DNA of 64,000 nt from Novosphingobium sp. 18050 (GCF_902706195.1 NZ_CACSJO010000009.1:1-64000), one strand, 5' to 3'; numbered from the stretch's first letter, positions 35,288 through 44,075 are shown. Notes: a model not told the origin generated them from the letters alone. Program-made: numbers and translations.

Positions 35288-35636
35288 GTTTTGCGATACC
35301 GTGGCCGGGTACTGACCCGGTCACGTTGAAATAGCGCGGTTTTCCGTGGAAAACGCGCCATTCTGGCCATGAACGGGCTGGCGCCGGGGCGGAAAACGAA
35401 ATCGTTTTCGCGCCTCTGGCAATTTTACCAAATCGGTGCTATATAATCGTGCAACTGCCCGAGCCCTCTGCTCGTTCGGCAGGCATTCTTTATTGCGAGG
35501 CAGGGTTCGAAAGCAGACGGTTGGGAGAGTAATCTGACCGGGCGGTAGAGGCGTTCACGCGCCTCCGGAGTCGCATCCTTCCGGTTTTTCTCCCAGTTCG
35601 GAACAATCGGGAACCCTGCAGGTGAAAGGACGATAC
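35288..35636 (+). promoter_or_regulatory. fdxA-carD intergenic region with hairpins, carD promoter and long leader
   Basis: Three hairpins follow fdxA in series: 35301-35324, 35334-35358 (GTTTTCC/GGAAAAC with a GC-rich base) and 35392-35409 (GAAAACGA/TCGTTTTC). Then comes a perfect TATAAT at 35442-35447 with TGGCAA at 35417-35422 as a poorly spaced -35 candidate. The resulting leader of about 180 nt before carD contains GAGGCG/CGCCTC near 35545-35563 and ends in AAAGGA before the start. No gene is visible. Confidence 0.65.
35301..35324 (+). terminator. hairpin terminator of fdxA
   Basis: GTGGCCGGGT (35301-35310) pairs with ACCCGGTCAC (35315-35324), ten pairs with one G-U, around the loop ACTG. 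No strong U-tract follows. Confidence 0.65.
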
Positions 35637-36170
35637 ATGGCAACCAGGGCCGATGCCTTCGATGTTGGAGATTACGTCGTTTACCCTAAGCACGGCGTGG
35701 GTCGTGTCATCGAGCTGCAGAAGCAGGAAATTGCCGGGATGCAGCTCGAGCTTTACGTTTTAAGGTTCGAAAAAGAGCGTATGACGCTCCGTGTTCCTGT
35801 CAACAAAGTCGAATCGATCGGCATGCGCAAGCTGTCGTCGGACAAGACTCTGCGCGAAGCACTCGCTACGCTTACGGGTAAGCCCAAGGTAAAGCGCACC
35901 ATGTGGTCGCGCCGTGCCCAGGAATACGAAGCCAAGATCAACTCCGGCGACCTCGTGTCGATCGCCGAGGTGACCCGCGACCTGTTCCGCGCCGACGATC
36001 AGCCCGAGCAGAGCTATTCGGAGCGCCAGATTTTCGAGGCCGCTTCGTCGCGCCTCGCCCGCGAACTCGCGGCGATGGAAAAGACGGACGAGCCGGCAGC
36101 ACTCAAGAAGATCCTCTCGATCCTCAACGAGCACGCACCCAAGTACTACGACACACCTGAAACCGCCTGA
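35637..36170 (+). CDS. carD: CarD family transcriptional regulator (CdnL-like)
   Basis: A 177-residue RNA polymerase-binding protein. The N-terminal RNAP-interacting domain (about 8-65) reads FDVGDYVVYPKHGVGRVIEL, and the C-terminal helical DNA-binding part includes RTMWSRRAQEYEAKINSGD. CarD/CdnL proteins stabilise open complexes at housekeeping and rRNA promoters. I use the ATG at 35637 with AAAGGA about 9 nt upstream. A parS-like site and a terminator follow immediately. Confidence 0.94.
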   Translation: MATRADAFDVGDYVVYPKHGVGRVIELQKQEIAGMQLELYVLRFEKERMTLRVPVNKVESIGMRKLSSDKTLREALATLTGKPKVKRTMWSRRAQEYEAKINSGDLVSIAEVTRDLFRADDQPEQSYSERQIFEAASSRLARELAAMEKTDEPAALKKILSILNEHAPKYYDTPETA

Positions 36171-36174
36171 CCCG

Positions 36175-36190
36175 CGTTTCACGTGAAACA
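36175..36190. promoter_or_regulatory. parS-like site 4
   Basis: CGTTTCACGTGAAACA differs from TGTTTCACGTGAAACA only at the first base. It starts 5 bases after the carD stop, between it and the terminator. Confidence 0.88.
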
Positions 36191-36195
36191 ATTTG

Positions 36196-36230
36196 AGGCC
36201 GCTTCCGCAAGGAGGCGGCCTTTCACGTTT
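36196..36230 (+). terminator. terminator of carD
   Basis: An 11-bp stem, AGGCCGCTTCC with GGAGGCGGCCT, closes a GCAA (GNRA) tetraloop and is followed by TTCACGTTT. Confidence 0.88.
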
Positions 36231-36316
36231 CAAGACAATAAATTTTTGCGGTGAGCCGTGCCCCGCTCACTCGATCATTGATTGCGCCGCCACGCACCTC
36301 GTGTGAACTTGCGGCC

Positions 36317-36640
36317 ATGATCACCCGCCCTGCCCTCATCCTGGCAATCGCCGCCGTTCCACTGCTTTCCGGCTGCGTCCGCACCGTTGCAAGCGTGGTG
36401 ACCGCGCCCGTCCGCGTCGCTGGCAAGGCCGTCGACTGGACCACCACCAGCCAATCCGAATCCGACGAAAAGCGCGGCCGCCAGTTGCGTAAGCAGGAGG
36501 AGGAACGCGGCAAGCTGGACCGTCAATACCAGAAGCATCTTCGCGAATGCCGGGCAGGTACGGAATCCTCCTGCGAAAAGGCCCGCGACGATTATTCGGA
36601 TATCCAGGCGCTTAGCCCGGGCTCCTACCAGCAGCGCTGA
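36317..36640 (+). CDS. small putative lipoprotein
   Basis: A 107-residue protein whose N-terminus, ITRPALILAIAAVPLLSGC, ends in a lipobox (LSGC, Cys at position 20), so it is probably a lipid-anchored envelope protein. The mature part is charged and likely helical (DEKRGRQLRKQEEERGKLDR) with two more cysteines. The ATG at 36317 is chosen because it places the signal peptide correctly. I do not recognise the family. Confidence 0.75.
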   Translation: MITRPALILAIAAVPLLSGCVRTVASVVTAPVRVAGKAVDWTTTSQSESDEKRGRQLRKQEEERGKLDRQYQKHLRECRAGTESSCEKARDDYSDIQALSPGSYQQR

Positions 36641-36691
36641 TATCCGCCAGATATGCCATCATTAGCAGATGTTACGTGCAGGTCTCAGAAC

Positions 36692-37639
36692 TTACGCTGC
36701 CGCACGGCGCAGACGGTCGTTGATGGCAGCGCCGATATCACTGTCCGGGATCGGCGCGATCGCGATGCGGGGCTGCGGCGCTGCGGCCCCCTCGTGCAGC
36801 AGGGAATATAGTCGCGCCGCCGCCTCGATCAGATCACCGCTGGCCGACAACGTGGCATGCCCCGCCACAACGCCGAACCCGATATGGAACTCGTCCGTCT
36901 CTGCTGAAACGGCCCCGAGCCGCACCGGCTTTCCCGGCGCATAATGGCTGGCGAGTTGACCCGGTGCCTCGATTTCATGCGAGGTCACCGGCTCGCTCGG
37001 CACTCCCAGGATGGCTTCGATCCGCGCTTCGGTGATCGGACCCGGTCGCAGGACCTGCCACCGGCCATCCTCACGCAGCGCCACGATAGTCGACTCCAGC
37101 CCCGCTTCGCAGGCCCCGCCATCGACCACCGCGTCCACGTTCGCGCCCAGTGAGGCCACGACATGAGCAGCATCGGTCGGACTGACCCCGCCGCTGCGGT
37201 TGGCGGAAGGGCCGGCAAGAGCCAGCCCCGCCGCTTTGATCACCGCCCGCATGACCGGATGTGCCGGGCAGCGCAGCGCCAATGTCGGCAAGCCAGCCGT
37301 CACCGCCGGAGCAATCGCTGCACCCTCACGCAGGGGCAGAACCATCGTCAGCGCGCCCGGCCAGAATGCCGCAGCCAACCGCAAGGCACGCGCATCGAAG
37401 CGCGCCAGCCTCTGCGCGGCAGCAAGATCGGGAACATGAACAATCAGCGGATTGAAGCTCGGCCGCCCCTTGGCACGGTAGATCGCCGCAACCGAGGCAT
37501 CCCGGTCCGCCCGCGCCATCAGCCCGTAGACGGTCTCGGAAGGCACCGCGACCAGCCTGCCGTCACGCAGGATGTCTGCCGCCGCCGAAATACCTTCCGG
37601 AGACGTATCGAGCATTACGGGTCGACTGGCGTGGTCCAT
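36692..37639 (-). CDS. L-threonylcarbamoyladenylate synthase (Sua5/YwlC)
   Basis: This enzyme makes threonylcarbamoyl-AMP for the t6A modification at tRNA position 37. The 315 residues exceed TsaC and match the two-domain Sua5 form: a YrdC domain with the KGRPSFNPLIVHV and PSANRSGG motifs, then a smaller C-terminal domain beginning near APGQLASHYAPGKPVRL. The ATG at 37639 faces the divergent ATPase gene 50 bases away. Confidence 0.94.
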   Translation of the reverse strand: MDHASRPVMLDTSPEGISAAADILRDGRLVAVPSETVYGLMARADRDASVAAIYRAKGRPSFNPLIVHVPDLAAAQRLARFDARALRLAAAFWPGALTMVLPLREGAAIAPAVTAGLPTLALRCPAHPVMRAVIKAAGLALAGPSANRSGGVSPTDAAHVVASLGANVDAVVDGGACEAGLESTIVALREDGRWQVLRPGPITEARIEAILGVPSEPVTSHEIEAPGQLASHYAPGKPVRLGAVSAETDEFHIGFGVVAGHATLSASGDLIEAAARLYSLLHEGAAAPQPRIAIAPIPDSDIGAAINDRLRRAAA

Positions 37640-37688
37640 GCCCCGCCGCTATAGCCGCGCGCGACGAATGCCAAGGAAAAGCGCGCAG

Positions 37689-38525
37689 ATGACCACCGCA
37701 ACACCCGAAGCCGCCCTGCTGACCCGGATCGCCGAAGCGCTCGAACGCCTCGCCCCGGAGAGCGCAGCGCAGACCGACTGGCTCGCCTACCCCGCCTACG
37801 TATGGACCGGAAGCACCGCACGCGGCGTCGAGCGCCTCGACGCCCCCGCCCTCATCCTGCTGCGCGGAATCGAGAACCAGAAGGACCGGGTGGTCACCAA
37901 CGTGGAGCGCCTCGCCGCAGGCTACGCCGCGCACGACATGCTGCTCTGGGGCTCTCGCGGCATGGGCAAGTCGGCCCTTCTGCGCGCCGCCATCTGCGCC
38001 GCAGACACTGCTCATCCCGGACGCATCGCACTCGTCCAGGTGGCGCAGGAAGCTCTTTCCGGCGTCTCGGCCCTCTTCGCCGCCTTGGGCAAGGTGGACC
38101 GCAGCTTCCTCGTCTTCATCGACGATCTTGGGTTCGAGGAAGGCGATGGCTCGGGCCCGCGCGTGCTGCGATCCTGGCTCGAAGGCGGCGTCGAAGCTCG
38201 CCCGGCGAACGTGCGCCTTGCCGTAACTTCCAACCGCCGCGCGATCGTGGGCCGCTCGATGGCCGAACAGGACGACCCCATAAACCCGCGCGATATCGTC
38301 GACGAACGCCTCGCCCTGGCCGACCGTTTCGGGCTTTCTGTTGGCTTCCACAATTGCGACCAGGACGCCTACCTTGCGATCATCGGCGGCTATGCCGGCG
38401 AGTTCGGGCTGGAGTGGGAACAGAGCGACGCGCTGGAATGGTCACGCCGCCGCGGCGCGCGGTCTGGGCGTGTGGCGTGGCAATATGTGAATGAACTGGC
38501 CGGCCGGGCCGGGAAGACGATTTGA
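37689..38525 (+). CDS. DUF815 family AAA ATPase
   Basis: A 278-residue P-loop ATPase of the DUF815 family. Walker A is WGSRGMGKSALLRA and Walker B FLVFIDDLGFEEGD; sensor-like LAVTSNRRAIVG follows. The family's cellular role is unclear. The ATG at 37689 has AAGGA about 11 nt upstream; an alternative ATG lies at 37668. Confidence 0.9.
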   Translation: MTTATPEAALLTRIAEALERLAPESAAQTDWLAYPAYVWTGSTARGVERLDAPALILLRGIENQKDRVVTNVERLAAGYAAHDMLLWGSRGMGKSALLRAAICAADTAHPGRIALVQVAQEALSGVSALFAALGKVDRSFLVFIDDLGFEEGDGSGPRVLRSWLEGGVEARPANVRLAVTSNRRAIVGRSMAEQDDPINPRDIVDERLALADRFGLSVGFHNCDQDAYLAIIGGYAGEFGLEWEQSDALEWSRRRGARSGRVAWQYVNELAGRAGKTI

Positions 38526-38697
38526 GCGGGTAGAAGCAAGGGAGCGAGCGCCCCGATACTGTCGCCAGTGCGCGCGCAGATTCGGTGCGCGCTCATTGCG
38601 ATGTGCCTTGCGGCGAAGTCGCCTTCAATCCCCGCGGAGCGTCCACCGCGACTCTGGAAGTAGCACAGTCTGCGCCGCAAAAAGGTCTGCCCCCGAA

Positions 38698-38724
38698 GTG
38701 CGTGCAAAACGAAAATGCACGCAC
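38698..38724. repeat. 9-bp perfect hairpin downstream of the ATPase gene
   Basis: GTGCGTGCA (38698-38706) and TGCACGCAC (38716-38724) form a perfect stem around the loop AAACGAAAA. No U-tract follows on either strand. Confidence 0.7.
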
Positions 38725-38735
38725 AACGACGACAT

Positions 38736-38770
38736 TTAAGGGGTTTGGGGCAATGGCCCCAAGGTCTTCC
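38736..38770 (-). repeat. palindromic repeat, copy B
   Basis: TTTGGGGCAATGGCCCCAAG forms the core hairpin of this copy, related to the elements at 23.1, 49.4 and 59.9 kb. It lies just 3' of the PQQ-type dehydrogenase gene in the same orientation relative to that gene as the other gene-end copies. No inverted partner was seen nearby. Confidence 0.78.
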
Positions 38771-38781
38771 CCTTCACCCCT

Positions 38782-40260
38782 TCACGGCAGCAACTTGTCC
38801 GCTTCCTTGCGGAACCCCCCGGTCATCTCCGGTGCCGCAGTGGGATCCTTGATCTCCTCAAGCGGCTTCATGTGTTCGGTAACCACCGGCTTGATCGCGG
38901 CCGACGGCTGCGCACCCGGAGCGCTCACGCGCCAGATGATGCCCGCCGTATCGTCGCTCACCAGCAGCGCGCCGCCCTTGTCCCAGGCTACCCAGGTCGG
39001 GCGGCCGTGCGTATCACCGTTGTCCTTGAGGAAGCCTGTCAGCACTGGCTGCGGCTTTACGTCCTTCGGATTGCCGTTCGCATCGAAGGGCACGAAGACC
39101 ACGTCGTAGCCCGCTGCCGGGCGGCGGTTCCAAGAGCCGTGGCGGGCGATGAAGACGCCGTTCTCGTAGCCCTTGCCCATGCGGTTACCGCCATTCGCGA
39201 AGGTCAGGCCGAGCGCGGAAACGTGGGCGCCCATCGCGTATTCGGGCTTGCGGGTATATTCGAGCATGTATGTCTGCATCGGCCATTCGACGCGTTCGTC
39301 GAAGGTCGTCTTCCAATAGACCCAGGGCCAGCCGTACTGGGCCCCTACAGGCACGTTAGTAAGGTAATCGGGCACGAGGTCAGGGCCGAGCATATCGCGC
39401 TCCTGCACGGTCGCCCACAGCTCTCCGGTAGAGGGGTTCCAACCAAGACCGTTGGGGTTCCGCATGCCTGCGGCGAACTGGCGGCGGCGGGCGGTCTCAA
39501 CGTCGATTTCCCAGATCATGGCGCGGCCGGCTTCGGCCTCCATGCCGTCATCGGCGATATTGGTTGCAGATCCCACCGCGACATAAAGGTGCTTGCCGTC
39601 TTCGCTCATGAGCAGGTTGCGCATCCAGTGGTTACCGGCGGGCGGCAGGTCCATCATCGTGCGCAGCGGCTTGCCTTCAAGCTTGGTCTGGCCCGGCGTG
39701 AAGGCGAATTCGAGCACCTTGTCGTGGTTGGCGATGTAGAGCTTGCCGTCCCGGTAAGCCATGCCGGAAGGCGAATGCATGTCAGCGGTACGGAAGGTTT
39801 CGCGGGTCTCGGCCTTGCCGTCGCCGTCGGTGTCGCGCAGCAGGACGATGCGATCGGGCGAAGGTTCGCCAGCGCCGACGCGGCCCATCATCATACCCAT
39901 GATAGTGCCGACGAGGCCGCTAGGCTTGTTGCCTGCGGGAGCATTGGTTTCGGCCACCAGCACATCGCCGTTGGGCAACGTGAGCATCGTGCGCGGATGA
40001 TCGAGCTGTTCGGCAAAGCGCGTGACGGCCAGCCCCTTGGCGGCCCTGGGCGCTTCTCCAGCGGCCCAGCCGACCGGCTTCGCCAGCGCAATGCTGGGAA
40101 TCCACTGCTTGGCCGGCGCGACCAGCTGCGGATCCTTGCCGGCCGTCGCATCGCTGGGCAGGTCTGAACTGTTGGCGTGCAGGCCCCAATAGACCAGCCC
40201 GGCGGCGGCCAGGACGATCACGGTGGAGGCGATGGCGGTCTTCTTGAGGATCGAGTGCAT
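38782..40260 (-). CDS. PQQ-dependent sugar dehydrogenase (sorbosone dehydrogenase-like)
   Basis: A 492-residue protein with an N-terminal membrane anchor or signal (residues 1-28) and a beta-propeller of the glucose/sorbosone dehydrogenase type. Visible family features are FAEQLDHPRTMLTLPNGDVL, DMHSPSGMAYRDGKLY, FAAGMRNPNGLGWNPSTGEL and IARHGSWNRRPAAGYDV. It probably oxidises a sugar or aldehyde in the periplasm with PQQ. No PQQ synthesis genes are in this window. Confidence 0.87.
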   Translation of the reverse strand: MHSILKKTAIASTVIVLAAAGLVYWGLHANSSDLPSDATAGKDPQLVAPAKQWIPSIALAKPVGWAAGEAPRAAKGLAVTRFAEQLDHPRTMLTLPNGDVLVAETNAPAGNKPSGLVGTIMGMMMGRVGAGEPSPDRIVLLRDTDGDGKAETRETFRTADMHSPSGMAYRDGKLYIANHDKVLEFAFTPGQTKLEGKPLRTMMDLPPAGNHWMRNLLMSEDGKHLYVAVGSATNIADDGMEAEAGRAMIWEIDVETARRRQFAAGMRNPNGLGWNPSTGELWATVQERDMLGPDLVPDYLTNVPVGAQYGWPWVYWKTTFDERVEWPMQTYMLEYTRKPEYAMGAHVSALGLTFANGGNRMGKGYENGVFIARHGSWNRRPAAGYDVVFVPFDANGNPKDVKPQPVLTGFLKDNGDTHGRPTWVAWDKGGALLVSDDTAGIIWRVSAPGAQPSAAIKPVVTEHMKPLEEIKDPTAAPEMTGGFRKEADKLLP

Positions 40261-40320
40261 GGCACCGGGATAAGGCCACGCCGCCTATGCGACAACAGAG
40301 AGTTGCGCTAACAGACCTCT

Positions 40321-40803
40321 ATGTACGACTTTGCTGCTCAGACCGACCTCCCCAAGCCCGAACTCTACAGCAGCCTTGCCCGCGCCGCCGATGCGCTGGT
40401 GCAGGGTGAGCCCGACCCGGTAGCCAACATGGCGAACCTGGCGGCGACGATCTGGCAGTTCGTGCCCGACCTCAATTGGGCCGGATTCTACCGCGTGATC
40501 GACGGCGAGCTGGTGCTTGGCCCCTTCATCGGCAAGCCGGCCTGCATCCGCATTCCCATCGGCGCGGGCGTGTGCGGAACCGCCGCCGCGCTGGGATCGA
40601 CCCAGGTGGTGCCGGACGTCCATGCCTTTCCCGGCCACATCGCCTGCGACGCCGACAGCCGCTCGGAGCTGGTCGTACCCGTCCTGCGCGATGGCCGGGT
40701 TATTGCGGTGATCGATCTCGACAGCCCCACCGCCGGCCGCTTCGACGACGAGGATGCCGCTGGCATGCAGCTTATCGCTCAGGTCGCTGCACTGGCGATC
40801 TGA
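40321..40803 (+). CDS. GAF-domain free methionine-(R)-sulfoxide reductase
   Basis: A 160-residue single GAF domain of the fRMsr type, which reduces free methionine-R-sulfoxide with thioredoxin. Three conserved cysteines are present in GKPACIRI, GAGVCGTAAA and GHIACDADSRSELVVPV, the pattern needed for catalysis and disulfide resolution. It is divergent from the PQQ-type dehydrogenase, 60 bases apart. Confidence 0.9.
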   Translation: MYDFAAQTDLPKPELYSSLARAADALVQGEPDPVANMANLAATIWQFVPDLNWAGFYRVIDGELVLGPFIGKPACIRIPIGAGVCGTAAALGSTQVVPDVHAFPGHIACDADSRSELVVPVLRDGRVIAVIDLDSPTAGRFDDEDAAGMQLIAQVAALAI

Positions 40804-40945
40804 GGGGCGCCCCCAGGCCTGCACCGATTCGGGACACTCGCCGGCGGGCGGTGCAAGATCCTTGGTCTTGTGCGCTTTAGGATGCTAAATTTCGCGTTAA
40901 CTGACGGGACTTGCTGGTCCCCGCCACCGCGAAAGGGTTATCCCG

Positions 40946-41602
40946 ATGCGTCTTCGTCTGCGTGTTACCGCCATTGCAGCAATCTCCCTCGCTGCCACCC
41001 CGGCTCTGGCCCAGCAAGCACCCACCTATCCCGGCGGGCCTTATCCGGGCGAGGTCTATGACGAAAGCGGCGCTTATCAGGCAGGCGCAGAGATTCCCCA
41101 TTATGGCGGATATGAGCCTGCCGCGCGCGATGCCTGGCTTGTTGATTGCCGCCAGCGTCTTTCCTCGCGTGATTCTGGATTAGGCGGTGCGTTGATCGGC
41201 GGCGTAGTCGGCGGGTTTGCCGGCAACCGCATCGCCGGCCGCGGCAATCGCACGGTCGGCACGCTCGCCGGCGCAGCCGTCGGTGCAGCTGCAGGTACGG
41301 TGATCGACAAGGCGGAAGACACCGGCCGCAACGCCGATGAGTGCGCATCCTACCTCGACGATTACTACGCCCGCTACACCCAGACCGGAGGCCATCCCGG
41401 TTACGGCGGCGGCTATGCGCAGCAGGGCTATCACCCGGCTTATGGCTATTCGGAACAGGCACAGCCCTGCACCGAGACCATTGAATATGTCTACGAAGAC
41501 GTTCCCATTCGCCCCGCCTACCGCGTGATCCCGAAACGCCCGAAGGCAATTGCGGACAAGCGCGTCAGAATCGTCACCGACAAGCGCATTCAAACGCAGT
41601 AA
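40946..41602 (+). CDS. secreted glycine-zipper (2TM) domain protein
   Basis: A 218-residue protein with a signal peptide (residues 1-22, ending ATPALA-QQ) and a glycine-zipper hairpin GLGGALIGGVVGGFAGNRIA followed by GTLAGAAVGAAAGTVIDKAE. A tyrosine- and glycine-rich segment and a basic C-terminus follow. Such proteins are usually outer-membrane-associated; no enzymatic role is expected. A bidirectional hairpin separates it from parB. Confidence 0.85.
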   Translation: MRLRLRVTAIAAISLAATPALAQQAPTYPGGPYPGEVYDESGAYQAGAEIPHYGGYEPAARDAWLVDCRQRLSSRDSGLGGALIGGVVGGFAGNRIAGRGNRTVGTLAGAAVGAAAGTVIDKAEDTGRNADECASYLDDYYARYTQTGGHPGYGGGYAQQGYHPAYGYSEQAQPCTETIEYVYEDVPIRPAYRVIPKRPKAIADKRVRIVTDKRIQTQ

Positions 41603-41611
41603 GTCGAAACG

Positions 41612-41652
41612 AATTAGGGGGCCGGCTTCTCGTAGGAAGCGACCCCCTGATT
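41612..41652. terminator. bidirectional terminator between the glycine-zipper gene and parB
   Basis: AATTAGGGGG (41612-41621) pairs with CCCCCTGATT (41643-41652), with an inner GCTTC/GAAGC stem (41625-41629 with 41636-41640). It serves two converging genes; U-tracts are weak. Confidence 0.65.
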
Positions 41653-41677
41653 CATTGCCTCTACAGCCGAAGCAGCG

Positions 41678-42664
41678 TCAGATCGCGCCGCCGGTCAGCC
41701 GCTGACAGACCAGATCGAGCTGATCCAGCGTCGAGTAACGGATCGTCACTGTCCCTGAAGCCGGATCGGCATCTGCGCTGATCTTGACGGGCAGGCCGAG
41801 GAATTCCTCAAGGTGATTCTGCACCGCCATGATATCGGCATCCGCCGTCGCGTTACGAGCGGCCCGGGCGCGGCGCGGAGCCGTATCGCCGCGCTGCTTT
41901 TTACGCACCAGCTTCTCGATTTCGCGAACCGACATCTGCTTGGTCACAGCGGCTTCAGCGATATCCTCGGCATCGTCGCAGCCGATCAGCGCGCGGGCAT
42001 GGCCCATCGAAAGCTGGTTCCGTTCAACGAGGGAGATCACTCCCTCGGGCAACGCCAGCAGGCGCTGGAAGTTGGCGACGTGGCTGCGGCTCTTGTCGAC
42101 CATGCGGGCGATCTCGGCCTGGGTCATACCTTCCAGCTCGGACAACCGGTTGTAGGCGCGCGCTTCCTCGATCGGGTTAAGGTCCTCGCGCTGGAGGTTT
42201 TCGATCAGGGCCAGCGCCATGACCTCACGGTCGGTCAGTTCGCGCACCAGCGCCGGAATCTCGTGCAGCTGCGCCTTCTGCGCGGCGCGCCAACGACGCT
42301 CACCAGCGACGAGCTGGTAGCGGCCATTATCACGCGGGCGCACGATAATGGGCTGTATCACCCCGCGCTGTGCGATCGAGGCGGCCAGTTCCTCCAGCGC
42401 AGCTTCGTCGAAGATGCGACGCGGCTGCTGCGGATCGGGCGTGATGTCAGCGATCGAAAGGACTGCCAGCCCGCCGACCCGCAGCGGTGCCCTGCCCTCT
42501 CCGCCAACGTTACCGGCCACCGGTTCCTCGCGCCGGGTCTCGCCCAGCAGCGCTCCCAGGCCCCGGCCCAGGCCCTTCGGCTTCTGCTTGCCGGGACCGG
42601 CTGCTGCGCTCGCCGCGGCAGCATTGGTCGGCAGGCTGAAGCGGATGATGGGGTCGTCGTTCAT
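41678..42664 (-). CDS. parB: chromosome partitioning protein ParB
   Basis: ParB binds parS, spreads as a CTP-dependent clamp and directs the origin region to the pole. The 328 residues show the ParA-interacting N-terminal motif GLGRGLGALLGE, the CTP-binding motifs (GVIQPIIVRP, GERRWRA, ENLQREDLNPIEEA), the helix-turn-helix TQAEIARMVDKSRSHVAN and a C-terminal dimerisation domain. Its start overlaps the parA stop as ATGA. Nine parS-like sequences are in this window. Confidence 0.97.
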   Translation of the reverse strand: MNDDPIIRFSLPTNAAAASAAAGPGKQKPKGLGRGLGALLGETRREEPVAGNVGGEGRAPLRVGGLAVLSIADITPDPQQPRRIFDEAALEELAASIAQRGVIQPIIVRPRDNGRYQLVAGERRWRAAQKAQLHEIPALVRELTDREVMALALIENLQREDLNPIEEARAYNRLSELEGMTQAEIARMVDKSRSHVANFQRLLALPEGVISLVERNQLSMGHARALIGCDDAEDIAEAAVTKQMSVREIEKLVRKKQRGDTAPRRARAARNATADADIMAVQNHLEEFLGLPVKISADADPASGTVTIRYSTLDQLDLVCQRLTGGAI

Positions 42665-43437
42665 GCCGCAATCCTCTTTTCGGGCAGTCTGGTAATCAGC
42701 TCACGGGCGAGCGCCATGTAGGCGCGGCTGCCGGCGCAGGCGTGATCGTAGATAAGGGCCGGAACGCCGTGGCTGGGCGCTTCCGACAGGCGCACGTTGC
42801 GCGGAATCGTGGTTTCGAAAACCAGCTTGCCCAGGACCGATCGCACGTCCTCCGAAACCTGTTCGGTCAGGCGATTACGGCGGTCGAACATGGTCAGGGC
42901 GATGCCGATGATGCCAAGATCCGGGTTGAAACGTTGCTGCACCCGCTCCACCGTCTGGAGCAGCTGGCTGAGCCCTTCAAGCGCGAAGAACTCACACTGT
43001 AGCGGCACCAGCAGAGTATCGGCGGCGGTGAGCGCATTGAGCGTCAGCAGGCCCAGCGACGGCGGGCAGTCAATCAGGCAGACGTCATAGCCCAACTCCG
43101 GCCCAAGCGTGCGCTGAAGGCGGTGGGCACGGTCCTCAGCGTTGACCAGCTCGATCTCGGCGCCGGAGAGATCCACCGTCGCCGGCAGCAGATCGAGGCC
43201 GGGAATCTTGGTGGGCATCACGCACTGCGATACCGGTACGCGGTCCACCAGCACGTCATAGCAGGAAGCTCCGCGTTCGGAGGCAGACACGCCGATGCCG
43301 GTGGATGCATTGCCCTGCGGGTCGATGTCGATCAGCAGCGTCTTCCAACCAGTGGCAGCGAATGCAGTCGCGACATTGATCGCGGTCGTCGTCTTTCCGA
43401 CGCCGCCCTTTTGGTTGGCAATGGCAATGCGGATCAC
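42661..43437 (-). CDS. parA: chromosome partitioning ATPase ParA
   Basis: ParA is a Walker ATPase that binds DNA non-specifically and moves ParB-parS complexes. The 258-residue chromosomal form has the deviant Walker A KGGVGKTTTAIN at 10-21, LLIDIDPQGNAS and CLIDCPPSLGLLTLNAL. The start is GTG at 43437, overlapping the rsmG stop as GTGA. Its 3' end overlaps parB, so rsmG-parA-parB are translationally coupled. Confidence 0.97.
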   Translation of the reverse strand: MIRIAIANQKGGVGKTTTAINVATAFAATGWKTLLIDIDPQGNASTGIGVSASERGASCYDVLVDRVPVSQCVMPTKIPGLDLLPATVDLSGAEIELVNAEDRAHRLQRTLGPELGYDVCLIDCPPSLGLLTLNALTAADTLLVPLQCEFFALEGLSQLLQTVERVQQRFNPDLGIIGIALTMFDRRNRLTEQVSEDVRSVLGKLVFETTIPRNVRLSEAPSHGVPALIYDHACAGSRAYMALARELITRLPEKRIAA

Positions 43438-44075
43438 GCGGTCTTACCCTTCCCGCCGGCAAGTTTGCCGACAATGATGCCTGCCTGCGGATCCGTTAAG
43501 GACTGTTCCACGTGGAACACATGCCGCCAGTTGCGAAGGTCGTCCAATTCTTGCTTTGCCGACCGCCCTTTCGGCAACAGCCAGATCGTGTCACTTGTGG
43601 AAAATCGCGAAGATAACGCGAGCAATTTGTCCAAAGGCGCAAAAGCGCGCGCAGAGATGACACTGCACGGCTGCGATTCGACCAATTCGAGACGGCTGCC
43701 GACAATCCTTGCGCGCTCCAGCCCCATCTCGATTCGTGCATGCTCAAGCCACTCGATTCGCCGATTTCGCGATTCGACCATGATCACTTCCCATTCGGGA
43801 CGCAGCGCCGCGACGACCAGGCCGGGAAATCCCGCGCCGGTGCCAAGGTCCATCCATGGCAGAGATGTTTCACGTGGAACATGCGGCAGCAGTTGTGCGC
43901 TGTCGACAATATGCCGAATCCATACCAGATCGAGGCTGGCGGCAGAGACCAGGTTCTGCCGCTGGTTCTCCTCAGCCAGCATCTCCACGAGCAGTGCCAG
44001 GCGCGCCATGGCAGCATCGTCGCATTCGGGAAGCCTACGTAACCAGTCGCGTGCTTCGTCTTCATTGGTGATCAT
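43434..44075 (-). CDS. rsmG: 16S rRNA (guanine-527-N7) methyltransferase
   Basis: RsmG (GidB) methylates G527 of 16S rRNA. The 213 residues contain the SAM-binding [15 protein letters not shown] and [13 protein letters not shown] and [12 protein letters not shown]. Two parS-like sites lie inside the gene and encode residues such as HVFHVEQ and HVPRETS. The ATG overlaps the mnmG stop as ATGA. Confidence 0.96.
   Translation of the reverse strand: MITNEDEARDWLRRLPECDDAAMARLALLVEMLAEENQRQNLVSAASLDLVWIRHIVDSAQLLPHVPRETSLPWMDLGTGAGFPGLVVAALRPEWEVIMVESRNRRIEWLEHARIEMGLERARIVGSRLELVESQPCSVISARAFAPLDKLLALSSRFSTSDTIWLLPKGRSAKQELDDLRNWRHVFHVEQSLTDPQAGIIVGKLAGGKGKTA
43504..43519. promoter_or_regulatory. 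parS-like site 5 (in rsmG)
   Basis: TGTTCCACGTGGAACA is a perfect 16-base palindrome inside the 3' part of rsmG. Confidence 0.93.
43866..43881. promoter_or_regulatory. parS-like site 6 (in rsmG)
   Basis: TGTTTCACGTGGAACA matches parS at every defined position, inside rsmG. Confidence 0.93.

Noticed and set aside
35334-35358. TTTTCCGTGGAAAA as a tenth parS site
   Set aside because: The centre lacks CACGTG; it fits a plain hairpin better.
36221-36230. TTTCACGTTT as a half parS site after the carD terminator
   Set aside because: Only one half matches; it serves as the U-tract region of the terminator.
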